From JAMXLO01 sp035492535 (GTDB lineage Bacteria > Pseudomonadota > Alphaproteobacteria > Acetobacterales > Acetobacteraceae): a stretch of DNA of 29,541 nt. Under the pieces are notes generated by a model. The model was not told where the DNA came from, searched no databases, and saw nothing but the letters and a program-made list of their open reading frames with translations. Below, one piece after another: positions 8,413 through 16,458 of the stretch (position 1 is its first letter; the number at the start of each line of letters is the position of its first letter). Location of the stretch: assembly GCA_035492535.1 (NCBI GenBank), contig DATJJM010000450.1, positions 1 through 29,541 of the forward strand, in the 5' to 3' direction. The position numbers were made by a program, and so were the translations under genes.

Positions 8413-10542
8413 TCAGCCCACCGGATTGAATGCGCGCTGCTCCACGTGGCGTGCGTCGCCACGCAGCACCTCGAAGTGTGTCACCTCATCCTCTCTCCAG
8501 AAACGGATGTCGTATCTGCCGCGGCCGAGCCGCAGATCGGAGAGCGTGATATCCGGCAGCCAATGCGGCAAGACCGGATCGACGAAGATCTTCCTGCGCG
8601 GCGCATCGAGCGAGAGGCCAAGGATTGCCTGAAGGAGCGCGAACACCGAGCCGGCTGCCCAGGCCTGCGGCACGTTCGCTCCGAGATATTGCACGGGGAA
8701 TTCGGAGTTACCGCGTTGCACGCCCGAATAGAGTTCAGGCAACTGATTCACCAGGAAATGGCCCGCGGCGCGGGAGATATCGCGCGCGATCTGGCCCGCT
8801 TCGGCGGCATAGCCATAGCGCTTGAAGCCGAGCGCGATCAGGCTGTTGTCGTGCGGCCAGACCGAACCATTCTGGTACGAATACGGATTGAATGCCGGGT
8901 GCAGTGCCGACAGCGTGCGAATGCCCCATCCCGAGTTCATGTCGGGCGCCATCAGCCGCGCCACGACGCGTGCCGCGCGATCGGGAGGTACGATGCCTGA
9001 CCACAGGAGATGTCCCGGATTGGAAGCGACGCTCAGCACTTTGCGCTTTTCGCCGTCGAGCATGTAGGCGTAGTAGCCTTCTTCCTCGTTCCAGAACACG
9101 TCGTTGAATTGCTTGAACAGTGCAGCGGCCTTGGCGCGCAACTCGGCGGCGCGAGCGGGTCGCTGCAACTCGTCATAGACCTCCGCCATGCGCAGCCAGG
9201 CGTCGTAGACATAACCTTGCAATTCACACAGCGCCTTCGGACCCTTCACCGGCGTGCCATCGACGTTGATCATCGAATCGCCGGAGTCCTTCCACGCCAT
9301 GTTCTCGTAGCCGACGGGCGAGCGGGTCTGATACTCCTGGAACCCATCGCCATCGCGGTCGCCCCATTCGTCGATCCAGCGCAGGCAGCCTTCCGCCGTT
9401 TCCAGATAGCTCTCCAGGATTCCCTGATCGCCGGTTGCGCGCCATGCCGCATGCAGTGTGATCAGATAGAGCATGGTCGCATCGGCTGTACCGTAATACG
9501 GCGTGTGCGGGATCAGCTTGAAATGCGCGAGTTCGCCATAGCGCAGTTCGTGCATGATCTTGCCGGGTTCGGCGTCGCGATAGTCGTCACGTTCCTTGGC
9601 CTGCCAGCGCCCAAGAACATCGAGCGCGCCGCGCGCAAACTCGGGGTAGATGATCATGTTCTGGAGCGACACGATCAGACTGTCGCGGCCGAACGGCGCC
9701 ATGAACCACGGCAGGCCTGCGGCCGGGACGAAGACCATGTGATCCGTTCCGGCGATCGGCAGACGCAGGGCCGACATGTCCTCGATCGCCTGATGGTAGG
9801 CCCGGTAGAATTCTTCATTCGAGGTGCGGATCTTCAGCACCGCGTCCTGCCATTCGGTCTGGTGCCGCGCTTCATGCGTGCATTCATGCGGCGCGTGGAA
9901 ATGGCGGTTCCCGTCGATCAGGTCGTAGATCAGACAGCAATGCCAGGTGGCGCCGGGATCGAGACTGACCTCGAAACTCAGGCGTCCGTTGGCGTAGGCA
10001 GCACGCTGATCGCTGTTGCGCGTGCCGATATGGACGCCGCGGACGAAGTCCTGGTTGCGATAGACAGTGCTGAGGCGCTGATGGCTCTCTGACCATTCGG
10101 TGCTGATCCGTCCGCGCCGGACGATGCGGTGCTGCTTGACTTCGAACACATCGGCGAAGTCAGAGCGGATGGCGATTTCAAGGTTGAAGCGGATGTGCTT
10201 GCGGCCGTGATTGGTGATGTCCAGGTCCTCGTGCATCCCGCCGGTCAGGCGGCGGCCGATGACGAAACCCAAGGTTTGGGCGGGGACTGCGCCGTCCTCG
10301 GTGGGGAAGCTGCGGTTGGTGAGGTGGATGCGAGCCGTATCGCCGGTGACCGCGCCGCCATTCAGCAGGTCCCACAGCTCACCATTGGCGTAGATCGCCC
10401 AGGCGGAGACCACCCGCGTGTCGAGGAAATAGAGCCCCTTTTCCGAGGGCCATTTCACCTGCCCGTCGGTATCGGTGATAAGCACCGTCTGTGCGTGATG
10501 GATGGCGATCTGCGGAGGACCGACTTCAACTTTGAAGGGCAT
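8413..10542 (-). CDS. Glycogen-debranching-type glycosidase (amylo-alpha-1,6-glucosidase family)
   Basis: This 709-residue protein has an N-terminal beta-rich domain of the bacterial glycogen debranching N-domain type (about residues 15-215, with KGLYFLDTRVVSAW). A C-terminal alpha/alpha six-barrel glycosidase domain follows. Barrel landmarks are PFGRDSL at 283-289, EPGKIMHELRYGE at 325-337 and HTPYYGTADATMLYL at 346-360, plus a late GSVWPHDNSLIALG. Acidic residues in these loops are the likely general acid and base, by analogy with related (alpha/alpha)6 enzymes. No signal peptide is seen, so it is likely cytosolic, acting on alpha-glucans or their oligosaccharides. AAGGAA lies about 7 nt before the ATG. 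It heads a two-gene leftward unit with the ThDP enzyme. The precise linkage specificity cannot be read from sequence. Confidence 0.9.
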   Translation of the reverse strand: MPFKVEVGPPQIAIHHAQTVLITDTDGQVKWPSEKGLYFLDTRVVSAWAIYANGELWDLLNGGAVTGDTARIHLTNRSFPTEDGAVPAQTLGFVIGRRLTGGMHEDLDITNHGRKHIRFNLEIAIRSDFADVFEVKQHRIVRRGRISTEWSESHQRLSTVYRNQDFVRGVHIGTRNSDQRAAYANGRLSFEVSLDPGATWHCCLIYDLIDGNRHFHAPHECTHEARHQTEWQDAVLKIRTSNEEFYRAYHQAIEDMSALRLPIAGTDHMVFVPAAGLPWFMAPFGRDSLIVSLQNMIIYPEFARGALDVLGRWQAKERDDYRDAEPGKIMHELRYGELAHFKLIPHTPYYGTADATMLYLITLHAAWRATGDQGILESYLETAEGCLRWIDEWGDRDGDGFQEYQTRSPVGYENMAWKDSGDSMINVDGTPVKGPKALCELQGYVYDAWLRMAEVYDELQRPARAAELRAKAAALFKQFNDVFWNEEEGYYAYMLDGEKRKVLSVASNPGHLLWSGIVPPDRAARVVARLMAPDMNSGWGIRTLSALHPAFNPYSYQNGSVWPHDNSLIALGFKRYGYAAEAGQIARDISRAAGHFLVNQLPELYSGVQRGNSEFPVQYLGANVPQAWAAGSVFALLQAILGLSLDAPRRKIFVDPVLPHWLPDITLSDLRLGRGRYDIRFWREDEVTHFEVLRGDARHVEQRAFNPVG

Positions 10543-10603
10543 CGCGGGTTCCTTCGGGATTGGCTCGAGTGGGCGCAGCTGAGGGGGAGCATAGCAGGTA
10601 GGT

Positions 10604-11110
10604 ATGCGCGAGTGGCACGAGTTCTATACCCTGGCGGGCACGGCCGGTGCCACTCTGGTAGGCCTGATGTTTGTCGCGGCCTCGGTGGGTTCGACCAACT
10701 GGAGTCGCCGCGCCGCGCTGCGCGTTTTCCTGTCGGCCACCGTGGTGCATTTCAGCACTGTCCTCTGTGTCTCGCTGTTCGTCCTGGCGCCACTGCCCGG
10801 TGTCCTGGTGTTCGGATGCCTGGTCGCCGCGATCGGCTGCATCGGGATGATCTATTGCGGAATTGTGGTGCTCGATTCGGTGCGCGACGGCCTGGCGAAA
10901 CACATCGATTGGGACGATCGGATCTGGTACGCCGGGCTGCCGATCGTTGGATATCTCACGCTGAGTGGAGCCGGCGTCGCGGAAGCGCTGCAGGTCGAAC
11001 ATGCCGAATTGGTGCTGACAGGCGCGATCGTGCTGCTGCTGATCGCGGGTATCAGGAACGCGTGGGATATCACCGTCTGGGCGGTGACGCGGCAGCGGAA
11101 CGGACAATAG
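10604..11110 (+). CDS. Uncharacterised integral membrane protein
   Basis: This 168-residue protein has about five hydrophobic segments (near residues 9-26, 36-57, 61-83, 106-120 and 132-152). I recognise no enzyme motif. The N-terminus MREWHEFYTLAGTAGATLVG, followed by LMFVAASVGS, resembles a family of small alphaproteobacterial membrane proteins of unknown role that start with a similar EFY...GT.AATL.GLMF pattern. The start is directly preceded by AGGTAGGT, a weak ribosome site with very short spacing. It is divergent from the debranching enzyme with 61 bp between start codons, so promoters for both must lie there. GC-rich codon use agrees with its neighbours. No function is proposed. Confidence 0.8.
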   Translation: MREWHEFYTLAGTAGATLVGLMFVAASVGSTNWSRRAALRVFLSATVVHFSTVLCVSLFVLAPLPGVLVFGCLVAAIGCIGMIYCGIVVLDSVRDGLAKHIDWDDRIWYAGLPIVGYLTLSGAGVAEALQVEHAELVLTGAIVLLLIAGIRNAWDITVWAVTRQRNGQ

Positions 11111-11150
11111 GTAGCGCGTTGCGCTGACATAGCTTCGGCGGCACGGCGGC

Positions 11151-11178
11151 TTGCGCATGACCTGACGGCCGTTATGCT
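11151..11178 (+). promoter_or_regulatory. Candidate sigma-70-type promoter for the enolase-superfamily gene
   Basis: TTGCGC (11151-11156), a 16-nt spacer and TATGCT (11173-11178) resemble -35 and -10 boxes. A start site about 7 nt further on would give a leader of about 20 nt before the ATG at 11205. The -10 box overlaps the left arm of the palindrome at 11177-11196. The call rests on consensus similarity only. Confidence 0.35.
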
Positions 11179-11196
11179 CCGCGGCAACTCGCGGAG
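11177..11196 (+). promoter_or_regulatory. Palindrome overlapping the ribosome binding site
   Basis: CTCCGCG, a 6-nt GCAACT loop and CGCGGAG form a perfect 7-bp inverted repeat. The right arm includes GGAG of the Shine-Dalgarno GGAGGAG (11193-11199), 5 nt before the ATG at 11205. In an RNA that includes both arms the ribosome site would be partly paired. If transcription starts near 11185 the left arm is not transcribed, and the palindrome could instead be a protein operator. Confidence 0.4.
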
Positions 11197-11204
11197 GAGC
11201 CGTC

Positions 11205-12299
11205 ATGAAGATCACCAAAGTTGTCAGCAACATCCTGCGCATCCCGGAGGACGATCCGCTGGCCGATATGCCGGAGGAAGCCGGCCGGCTGCGCCCGATC
11301 GTCATCGTCCGCATCCAAACCGATAACGGTCTGGAAGGGATTGGCGTTACGCTGTACGGCGGCGCTCTGACCGGCACGTTGCGCACCGCGATCGACGAGC
11401 TTGGTGCCCTGTTGGTCGGCGAGGATCCGCTGCGAATCGAGGCGCTGCTGCGCAAGATGGGTGCCGCGGCGGGGGATAACTGCGGCTCCGGTATCTACAC
11501 GCTGGCCCAGGCGCCGATCGACGTCGCGCTGTGGGACATCAAGGGCAAGGCGCTGGAGATGCCGCTGTGGAAGCTGCTGGGTGGGGCGCGGGATCGCGTG
11601 CCGACCTATGCGTCGGGTTCGTTGCGGCGGGGGCTGACCGATCAGCAGGCAGCGACGGCCGCGCGGCGGCTGGTGGACAAGGGCTTCGTCGAGATGAAGA
11701 CGCAGATGGCGCTGCCGGGCAATCCGTCGCCCGCCGAGGAAGTGCGCCGCGTGCGCGTGGTGCGCGATGCGATCGGGCCGGACATCAAGCTGATGTGCGA
11801 CATCAACCAGCGCTGGCGCGTCGAGCAGGCGATCGATATCGGGCATCGCGTTGCCGATGTGGGGCTGTTCTGGCTGGAGGATGTCACGACCTGCGACGAC
11901 TATGAGGGGATCGCGCGGGTCAATGCCGCTTTGTCTACGCCGATCGCGGGTGGCGAGTATGTGTGGGGGATCGTGCCGTTCCGGCACATGATCGAGGCGG
12001 GCTCGGTGGATTATGTGATGATCGACCTGGCGCGGGTTGGCGGGATCACGGCGTGGATGAAGGTCGCCGGCATGGCGCAGGCGTTCAACCTGCCGGTGGT
12101 GAGCCACGTGGTGCCGGAGATGCATGTGCAGCTGATTGCCGCCATCCCGAATGGGCTGACAGTGGAATACATGCCGTGGATGCTGAAGCTGTATGAGGAG
12201 ACGCCGGCGATCGAGAAGGGTCAGCTGGTGCTGTCGGAGAAGCACGGGCTGGGGCTGAAGTTCGACGAGAAGGTAGTGGAGAAGTATCGGGCGGCATAG
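11205..12299 (+). CDS. Mandelate racemase/muconate lactonizing family (enolase superfamily) protein
   Basis: This 364-residue enzyme has the N-terminal capping domain and C-terminal barrel of the mandelate racemase subgroup. Visible active-site residues are metal ligands Asp199 (CDINQ), Glu225 (WLEDV) and Glu251 (GGEYVW), the Asp274/His301 dyad (MIDLARVGG and VVSHVVPEMH) and Glu321 (VEYMPW). Lys165 is present in EMKTQMALP, but the second lysine of the KxK motif is Gln167. Members abstract the proton alpha to a carboxylate; most relatives are sugar-acid dehydratases. Retaining only the Asp-His base suggests one-sided chemistry such as dehydration rather than racemisation, which is an inference. 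GGAGGAG stands 5 nt before the ATG. It is a stand-alone gene, possibly with the exporter 61 nt downstream. Confidence 0.92.
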   Translation: MKITKVVSNILRIPEDDPLADMPEEAGRLRPIVIVRIQTDNGLEGIGVTLYGGALTGTLRTAIDELGALLVGEDPLRIEALLRKMGAAAGDNCGSGIYTLAQAPIDVALWDIKGKALEMPLWKLLGGARDRVPTYASGSLRRGLTDQQAATAARRLVDKGFVEMKTQMALPGNPSPAEEVRRVRVVRDAIGPDIKLMCDINQRWRVEQAIDIGHRVADVGLFWLEDVTTCDDYEGIARVNAALSTPIAGGEYVWGIVPFRHMIEAGSVDYVMIDLARVGGITAWMKVAGMAQAFNLPVVSHVVPEMHVQLIAAIPNGLTVEYMPWMLKLYEETPAIEKGQLVLSEKHGLGLKFDEKVVEKYRAA

Positions 12300-12360
12300 C
12301 GCTCATATTGTCCAGGTGCTCGTCCGTGTCGCATGCTGCCGCTGAGCGAAGGATACGGAC

Positions 12361-12975
12361 ATGCACCTGGATCTCTACTTTGGCTTCGTCCTGGCATCGA
12401 CCATCCTGATCCTGATCCCGGGACCAAATGTCTCGCTGATCATGGCGAACTCGATCGCACATGGCACACGGTACGGGTTGCTTACGGTGGTCGGTACGTC
12501 GTCCGCGATCGTCGTGCAGCTGGCACTGACCGTGCTTGGTCTGAGTGCCACGCTGGGCATGCTGGCGAGCTGGTTCGAATGGGTGCGGTGGATCGGTGTC
12601 GCGTATCTGCTCTGGCTTGGCATCCGCCAATGGTGCGCGCCGCCGGTCGATCTGACACGCATGCAGCCACAGCCGCGCTCGGTGCGCGTCATTGCACTGC
12701 GCGGCTTCCTGATCTCGCTCACCAACCCGAAGACGCTGCTGTTCTACGGCGCCTTCTTCCCGCAGTTCCTGTCGGCCGAGGCTCCGTTCGCGCCGCAGGT
12801 CCTGGTGCTTTCGGTGACGTTCTTCGTTATCGCGGCAGGACTGGACAGCGTGTGGGCCCTGCTGGCGGGACGGCTGCGCGGCCTGCTCGCCATTCGGGGT
12901 ACGTTGCGCAACCGGCTCTCCGGCGGCTTCCTGATCGGTGCGGGGATTGGGCTTGCATTAGCCCATCGTGAGTAA
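12361..12975 (+). CDS. LysE/RhtB family amino-acid exporter
   Basis: This 204-residue inner-membrane protein has about six hydrophobic helices. Diagnostic family features are IPGPNVSLIMANSIAHG at residues 20-36 (the PGPN motif at the end of helix 1), then SLTNPKTLLFYGAFFPQF in the middle. Members export amino acids or their analogues, such as lysine, threonine or homoserine lactone, in exchange for protons; the substrate here is unknown. GAAGGA lies about 8 nt before the ATG. It follows the enolase-superfamily gene by 61 nt on the same strand and converges with the VOC gene, leaving 2 nt between the stops. The length is normal for the family. Confidence 0.93.
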   Translation: MHLDLYFGFVLASTILILIPGPNVSLIMANSIAHGTRYGLLTVVGTSSAIVVQLALTVLGLSATLGMLASWFEWVRWIGVAYLLWLGIRQWCAPPVDLTRMQPQPRSVRVIALRGFLISLTNPKTLLFYGAFFPQFLSAEAPFAPQVLVLSVTFFVIAAGLDSVWALLAGRLRGLLAIRGTLRNRLSGGFLIGAGIGLALAHRE

Positions 12976-12977
12976 CG

Positions 12978-13424
12978 CTACGCCGCGCGCCCGTGCATCG
13001 CCTGCTGCGCTCGACGCTTCAGTTCCGATGGTGAAACATCCTCGATATGGGTCGCGATGTACCACACGTTCCCGCATGGATCCTTCACACCCCCGCTGCG
13101 ATCGCCATAGAAATGATCCTGCGGCGGCTGCACCGTCTCGGCGCCAGACGCCAGCGCGACCTGATAGGTCGCATCCACATCATCCACATAGAGGTAGAGC
13201 ATCGCCTGCATGGCCGGATGCTCGGGCCGCGCATCGCCCAGCATCACCACCGAATCCCCGATCCGCAGCTCTGCGTGGCCAACGCGGTTATCGGGCGCGG
13301 CAAGGCGCTCGACCTCCTTTGCGCCGAACGCCTGGACCAGGAAATCGATCAGATGAGCGGCACCATCCACCACCAGGTATGGCGTGATCGAATGATAGCC
13401 ATCGGGCTTGGCCTTGACTGCCAT
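12978..13424 (-). CDS. VOC-fold (glyoxalase/bleomycin resistance, PhnB-like) protein
   Basis: This 148-residue protein has a vicinal-oxygen-chelate fold, probably with paired beta-alpha-beta-beta-beta modules. It begins with HSITPYLVVDGAAHLIDFL, continues with GHAELRIGDSVVMLGD and ends with YGDRSGGVKDPCGNVWYIAT, all typical of PhnB-like members. His and Glu residues at equivalent places (GHAEL and the late ATHIEDVS) could bind a metal. Function within this broad family cannot be assigned; isomerase, dioxygenase and resistance roles all occur. The ATG at 13424 is chosen because AAGGAG precedes it by about 7 nt; a longer reading frame to 13484 lacks a ribosome site. It is divergent from gpmI. 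Confidence 0.9.
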   Translation of the reverse strand: MAVKAKPDGYHSITPYLVVDGAAHLIDFLVQAFGAKEVERLAAPDNRVGHAELRIGDSVVMLGDARPEHPAMQAMLYLYVDDVDATYQVALASGAETVQPPQDHFYGDRSGGVKDPCGNVWYIATHIEDVSPSELKRRAQQAMHGRAA

Positions 13425-13562
13425 TGTTCCGCTCCTTTTTTGGTTGACGGGATCACGCTGCGTCCGTTGCCTTGCCAATGGCAAAGGACATCATCGTGAA
13501 CTGCCCTTGTTTGACATCAGGCCGGGCGCTACAGGGCCTCGGCTGGCAGGAGGAGTTGCTCC

Positions 13563-15107
13563 ATGGCGCAGGCGATTCGGCCGGTAATGCTCGTGATCCT
13601 CGACGGTTTCGGCTGGCGCGAGGAAGCCGCTGACAACGCCGTCCGCCAGGCGCGCAAGCCCAATTTCGACCGGCTGTGGGGAAGCTGCCCGCACGCCTTC
13701 CTGCGCACGTCGGGCGAGGATGTCGGCCTCCCGGATGGGCAGATGGGGAATTCAGAGGTCGGGCATCTGAACATCGGCGCCGGCCGCGTCGTGATGCAGG
13801 AACTGCCGCGCATCACGCGTGCCTGCCAGGACGGCAGCATCGCCAAGGCAGCGGCCCTGCTGGAGCTGATTGGCAAGTTGAAGGCGTCGGGCGGCACGTG
13901 CCACCTGATGGGGCTAGTGTCCGACGGGGGCGTGCATTCGCACCAGGACCACGCGGTCGCATTGGCGAAGATTTTGCACGGTGCCGGCATCCGCACCGTC
14001 GTCCACGCATTCACCGATGGTCGCGATACAGCTCCGCGCGCGGCCGCCGATTTCATCACACAACTGCATGCGGCGCTGCCTGACACCGTGAAGATCGGCA
14101 CCGTCATCGGTCGCTACTACGCCATGGATCGCGACAAGCGGTGGGACCGGGTCGGCAAGGCCTACGCTGCGCTTGCCGAAGCCGAGGGTACCCATTTCGA
14201 CGATCCGGTACAGGTGATGAAGGACGCCTACGCTCACGACGTGACGGACGAGTTCGTCTTGCCTGCCGTCATCGGTGACTACAAGGGTATGCAGAACGGG
14301 GACTGCATTCTGTGCTTCAACTTCCGGGCGGATCGCGTGCGGGAAATCCTCGGCGCCCTGCTGGAACCGACGTTCGATGGGTTCGATCGGAAGCGGATCA
14401 TCAAGTTCGCGGGCGCGGCGGGCATGACACGGTACTCGGATGAACTCGCGCCATACCTTGGCGTGCTGTTCCCGGCGGAATCGCTCGATCACATCCTCGG
14501 CCAGGTGGTGTCGGAAGCCGGCCGCACACAGCTCCGAACGGCGGAGACAGAGAAATATCCGCACGTCACCTTCTTTTTGAATGGCGGGCAGGAAGCGCTG
14601 TTCCCGGGCGAGGATCGCATCCTGGTCCCCTCCCCCAAGGTCGCGACCTATGATCTCCAGCCGGAAATGTCGGCACCGGAACTGACCGACAAGGTGGTGG
14701 CGGCAATCGATTCGCAGACATACGACCTCATCGTGCTGAACTATGCGAACCCCGACATGGTGGGCCATACCGGCAGCCTGCCTGCGGCGATCAAGGCGGT
14801 GGAGACTGTGGATGCTGGCCTGGGGCGCATCGCGGCGGCGGTGCAGAAGCAAGGTGGGGCACTGCTGGTCACGGCCGACCACGGCAATTGCGAACTGATG
14901 CGTGATCCGGCGACGGGTGGGCCGCACACCGCGCACACCACCAACCCGGTGCCCGTGTTCCTGATGGGCGGCGGCGCCACCGCGATCCAGGATGGCAGGC
15001 TCGCGGACGTGGCACCGACATTGCTGCAACTGATGGGATTGAAACAACCGCGGGAGATGACGGGCCATTCCCTGATCCGTGCCGATGCGGCGCGCGCGGC
15101 GGAATAA
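13563..15107 (+). CDS. gpmI: 2,3-bisphosphoglycerate-independent phosphoglycerate mutase
   Basis: This 514-residue cytosolic enzyme interconverts 3- and 2-phosphoglycerate in glycolysis and gluconeogenesis, using two Mn ions. It belongs to the alkaline phosphatase superfamily. Asp14 (LVILDGFG) and Ser64, the phosphoserine nucleophile in GQMGNSEVGHLN, are present. SDGGVHSH at 120-127 belongs to the phosphotransferase insert, followed by FTDGRDTAP and NFRADR. Late metal ligands are seen in NYANPDMVGHTG and TADHGNCE. GGAGGAG precedes the ATG by 7 nt. Length is normal. It starts a rightward cluster shared by many alphaproteobacteria, and the next gene begins inside its last codons. Confidence 0.97.
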   Translation: MAQAIRPVMLVILDGFGWREEAADNAVRQARKPNFDRLWGSCPHAFLRTSGEDVGLPDGQMGNSEVGHLNIGAGRVVMQELPRITRACQDGSIAKAAALLELIGKLKASGGTCHLMGLVSDGGVHSHQDHAVALAKILHGAGIRTVVHAFTDGRDTAPRAAADFITQLHAALPDTVKIGTVIGRYYAMDRDKRWDRVGKAYAALAEAEGTHFDDPVQVMKDAYAHDVTDEFVLPAVIGDYKGMQNGDCILCFNFRADRVREILGALLEPTFDGFDRKRIIKFAGAAGMTRYSDELAPYLGVLFPAESLDHILGQVVSEAGRTQLRTAETEKYPHVTFFLNGGQEALFPGEDRILVPSPKVATYDLQPEMSAPELTDKVVAAIDSQTYDLIVLNYANPDMVGHTGSLPAAIKAVETVDAGLGRIAAAVQKQGGALLVTADHGNCELMRDPATGGPHTAHTTNPVPVFLMGGGATAIQDGRLADVAPTLLQLMGLKQPREMTGHSLIRADAARAAE

Positions 15108-16344
15108 TCTCCTCGCGCTGATTTCCCTCTTCACGGTCGCCGCGCAACCGGCGCGGCCGGACAAGGAAGCCGCAACCCGCCAGCAGATCGAGCAGGCAGA
15201 GCAACAGCACGCCGCCGAGCAGGCGGCAGAACAGGCCGCAGCCGTCCGCGCCGCCGCAGCCGCCGACGAGGAACACCGTCTCGCCGCAGGACGCATTGCA
15301 GCTGCTGCAAGGCTGCGAGACGCCGAGGCTGCCACCGCGCAGGCAGCCGACAACATGCGGCGGCTCGTCGAGGAAAAGCACAAGGCGCAGGAGGCGCTCG
15401 ACAAGCGCGCGGCGACGATGGAGCCGCTGCTGCCGTTGATCGAACGGCTATCATTGTTTCCGGTCGAGACTCTGCTGGCAGTGCCTGGCCGGTCAGAGGA
15501 CACGCTGCGCGGCGTGCTTGTGCTGCGCGGCATCGTCGACGAGATCCAGCAGGAAGCCGCAGCGCTGAAGCGGGATCAGGGGCGGCTCAACGCCGCGATC
15601 AAGGCGATGGAGGGCGAGGCGCCGAAACTTGCCGCTGCCCAGGCCAGGCAGCAGGCCGAGGCGGCCGCGCTGGACGTGCAGATTGCCGCCGCCCAGGCCG
15701 GGCAGAAACAGGCACAAAGCGAGGTGGCCGCTGCCGCCCAACGCGCCCAGGCCGAAGCGGCCAAGGCGGATTCATTGCGCGGCGTCCTGGGCGAGCTTGC
15801 GGCGCAGCGTGCGGCCGAGGCTGAGCGCGCCCGCACCGAGGCCGCCCGCGCCGAGCGGCACAAGCGCGCGGACGAACAGGCCACGGCGCAGGCGCGCCTG
15901 GCGGCGACGCAGGCGCCCGTCGGCGCCGGAGCGCTCGCCAGCGCGGCCCAACCACGAGGCCAATTGACCGCGCCGGTCGCCGGAACGGTGGTGCGTTCCT
16001 GGGGCGAGGCGACCGCCGGCGGGCCAGCGAACGGAGTCTCGTATCGGGCGGCTCCGGAGGCCCGTGTCGTTGCGATCTGCAATGGGCGCGTGGCGTTCGC
16101 GGCGCCCTTCCGCAGCTACGGGTTGCTGTTGATCCTCGACTGCGGTGGCGGCTACCATACCGTGTTGGCTGGCTTCGAACGGCTCGACGTCAAGGTCGGG
16201 CAGATCGTTTCAGCCGGCGAGCCGGTCGGCGTGATGCCGGGCTGGGACCCAGCATCCACTGGTGACCGGCCGACGCTTTATGTCGAACTGTGGCGCCAGG
16301 GAAAACCTGTCAATCCGGCGCCATGGCTGAAATCGAGTGGTTAA
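15085..16344 (+). CDS. EnvC-like murein hydrolase activator (degenerate M23/LytM domain)
   Basis: This 419-residue exported protein has a signal peptide (MRRARRNNLLALISLFTVAA, cleavage near AQPA). A very Ala/Gln/Glu-rich coiled coil spans about residues 27-275, and a C-terminal LytM/M23 domain spans about 290-415. The domain keeps family shape (APVAGTVVRSWG, CNGRVAFA, GYHTVLAG, VELWRQGKPVNPAPWL). The zinc and catalytic residues of active M23 peptidases are mostly absent: the HxGxD block reads ANGVS and the HxH block reads TLYVE. That pattern matches EnvC, which activates amidases at the septum rather than cutting peptidoglycan. The ATG at 15085 lies inside gpmI (23-nt overlap); a GTG at 15079 is possible. 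It is followed by ctpA. Confidence 0.9.
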   Translation: MRRARRNNLLALISLFTVAAQPARPDKEAATRQQIEQAEQQHAAEQAAEQAAAVRAAAAADEEHRLAAGRIAAAARLRDAEAATAQAADNMRRLVEEKHKAQEALDKRAATMEPLLPLIERLSLFPVETLLAVPGRSEDTLRGVLVLRGIVDEIQQEAAALKRDQGRLNAAIKAMEGEAPKLAAAQARQQAEAAALDVQIAAAQAGQKQAQSEVAAAAQRAQAEAAKADSLRGVLGELAAQRAAEAERARTEAARAERHKRADEQATAQARLAATQAPVGAGALASAAQPRGQLTAPVAGTVVRSWGEATAGGPANGVSYRAAPEARVVAICNGRVAFAAPFRSYGLLLILDCGGGYHTVLAGFERLDVKVGQIVSAGEPVGVMPGWDPASTGDRPTLYVELWRQGKPVNPAPWLKSSG

Positions 16345-16458
16345 CTGTCATAAAGATAAGATTTGAATACTGGACGCGGGAGCCGCTCGCGCGCGACATA
16401 TGGCATACGCTTTGGCAATTGCGTCTGACCCTAGGGCAGCGCTTGAAGGATGAGCAGA

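Noticed and set aside
13472..13484. TTGCC-AAT-GGCAA palindrome between the VOC gene and gpmI
   Set aside because: Only 5-bp arms; too short to claim as an operator without comparative data.
13511..13516. TTGACA as a gpmI -35 box
   Set aside because: No acceptable -10 hexamer at 15-19 nt downstream.
13914..15533. Minus-strand ORF of 539 codons opposite gpmI and the EnvC-like gene
   Set aside because: Starts in a Ser/Cys/Ala-rich mirror of the coiled-coil codons and has no recognisable domain.
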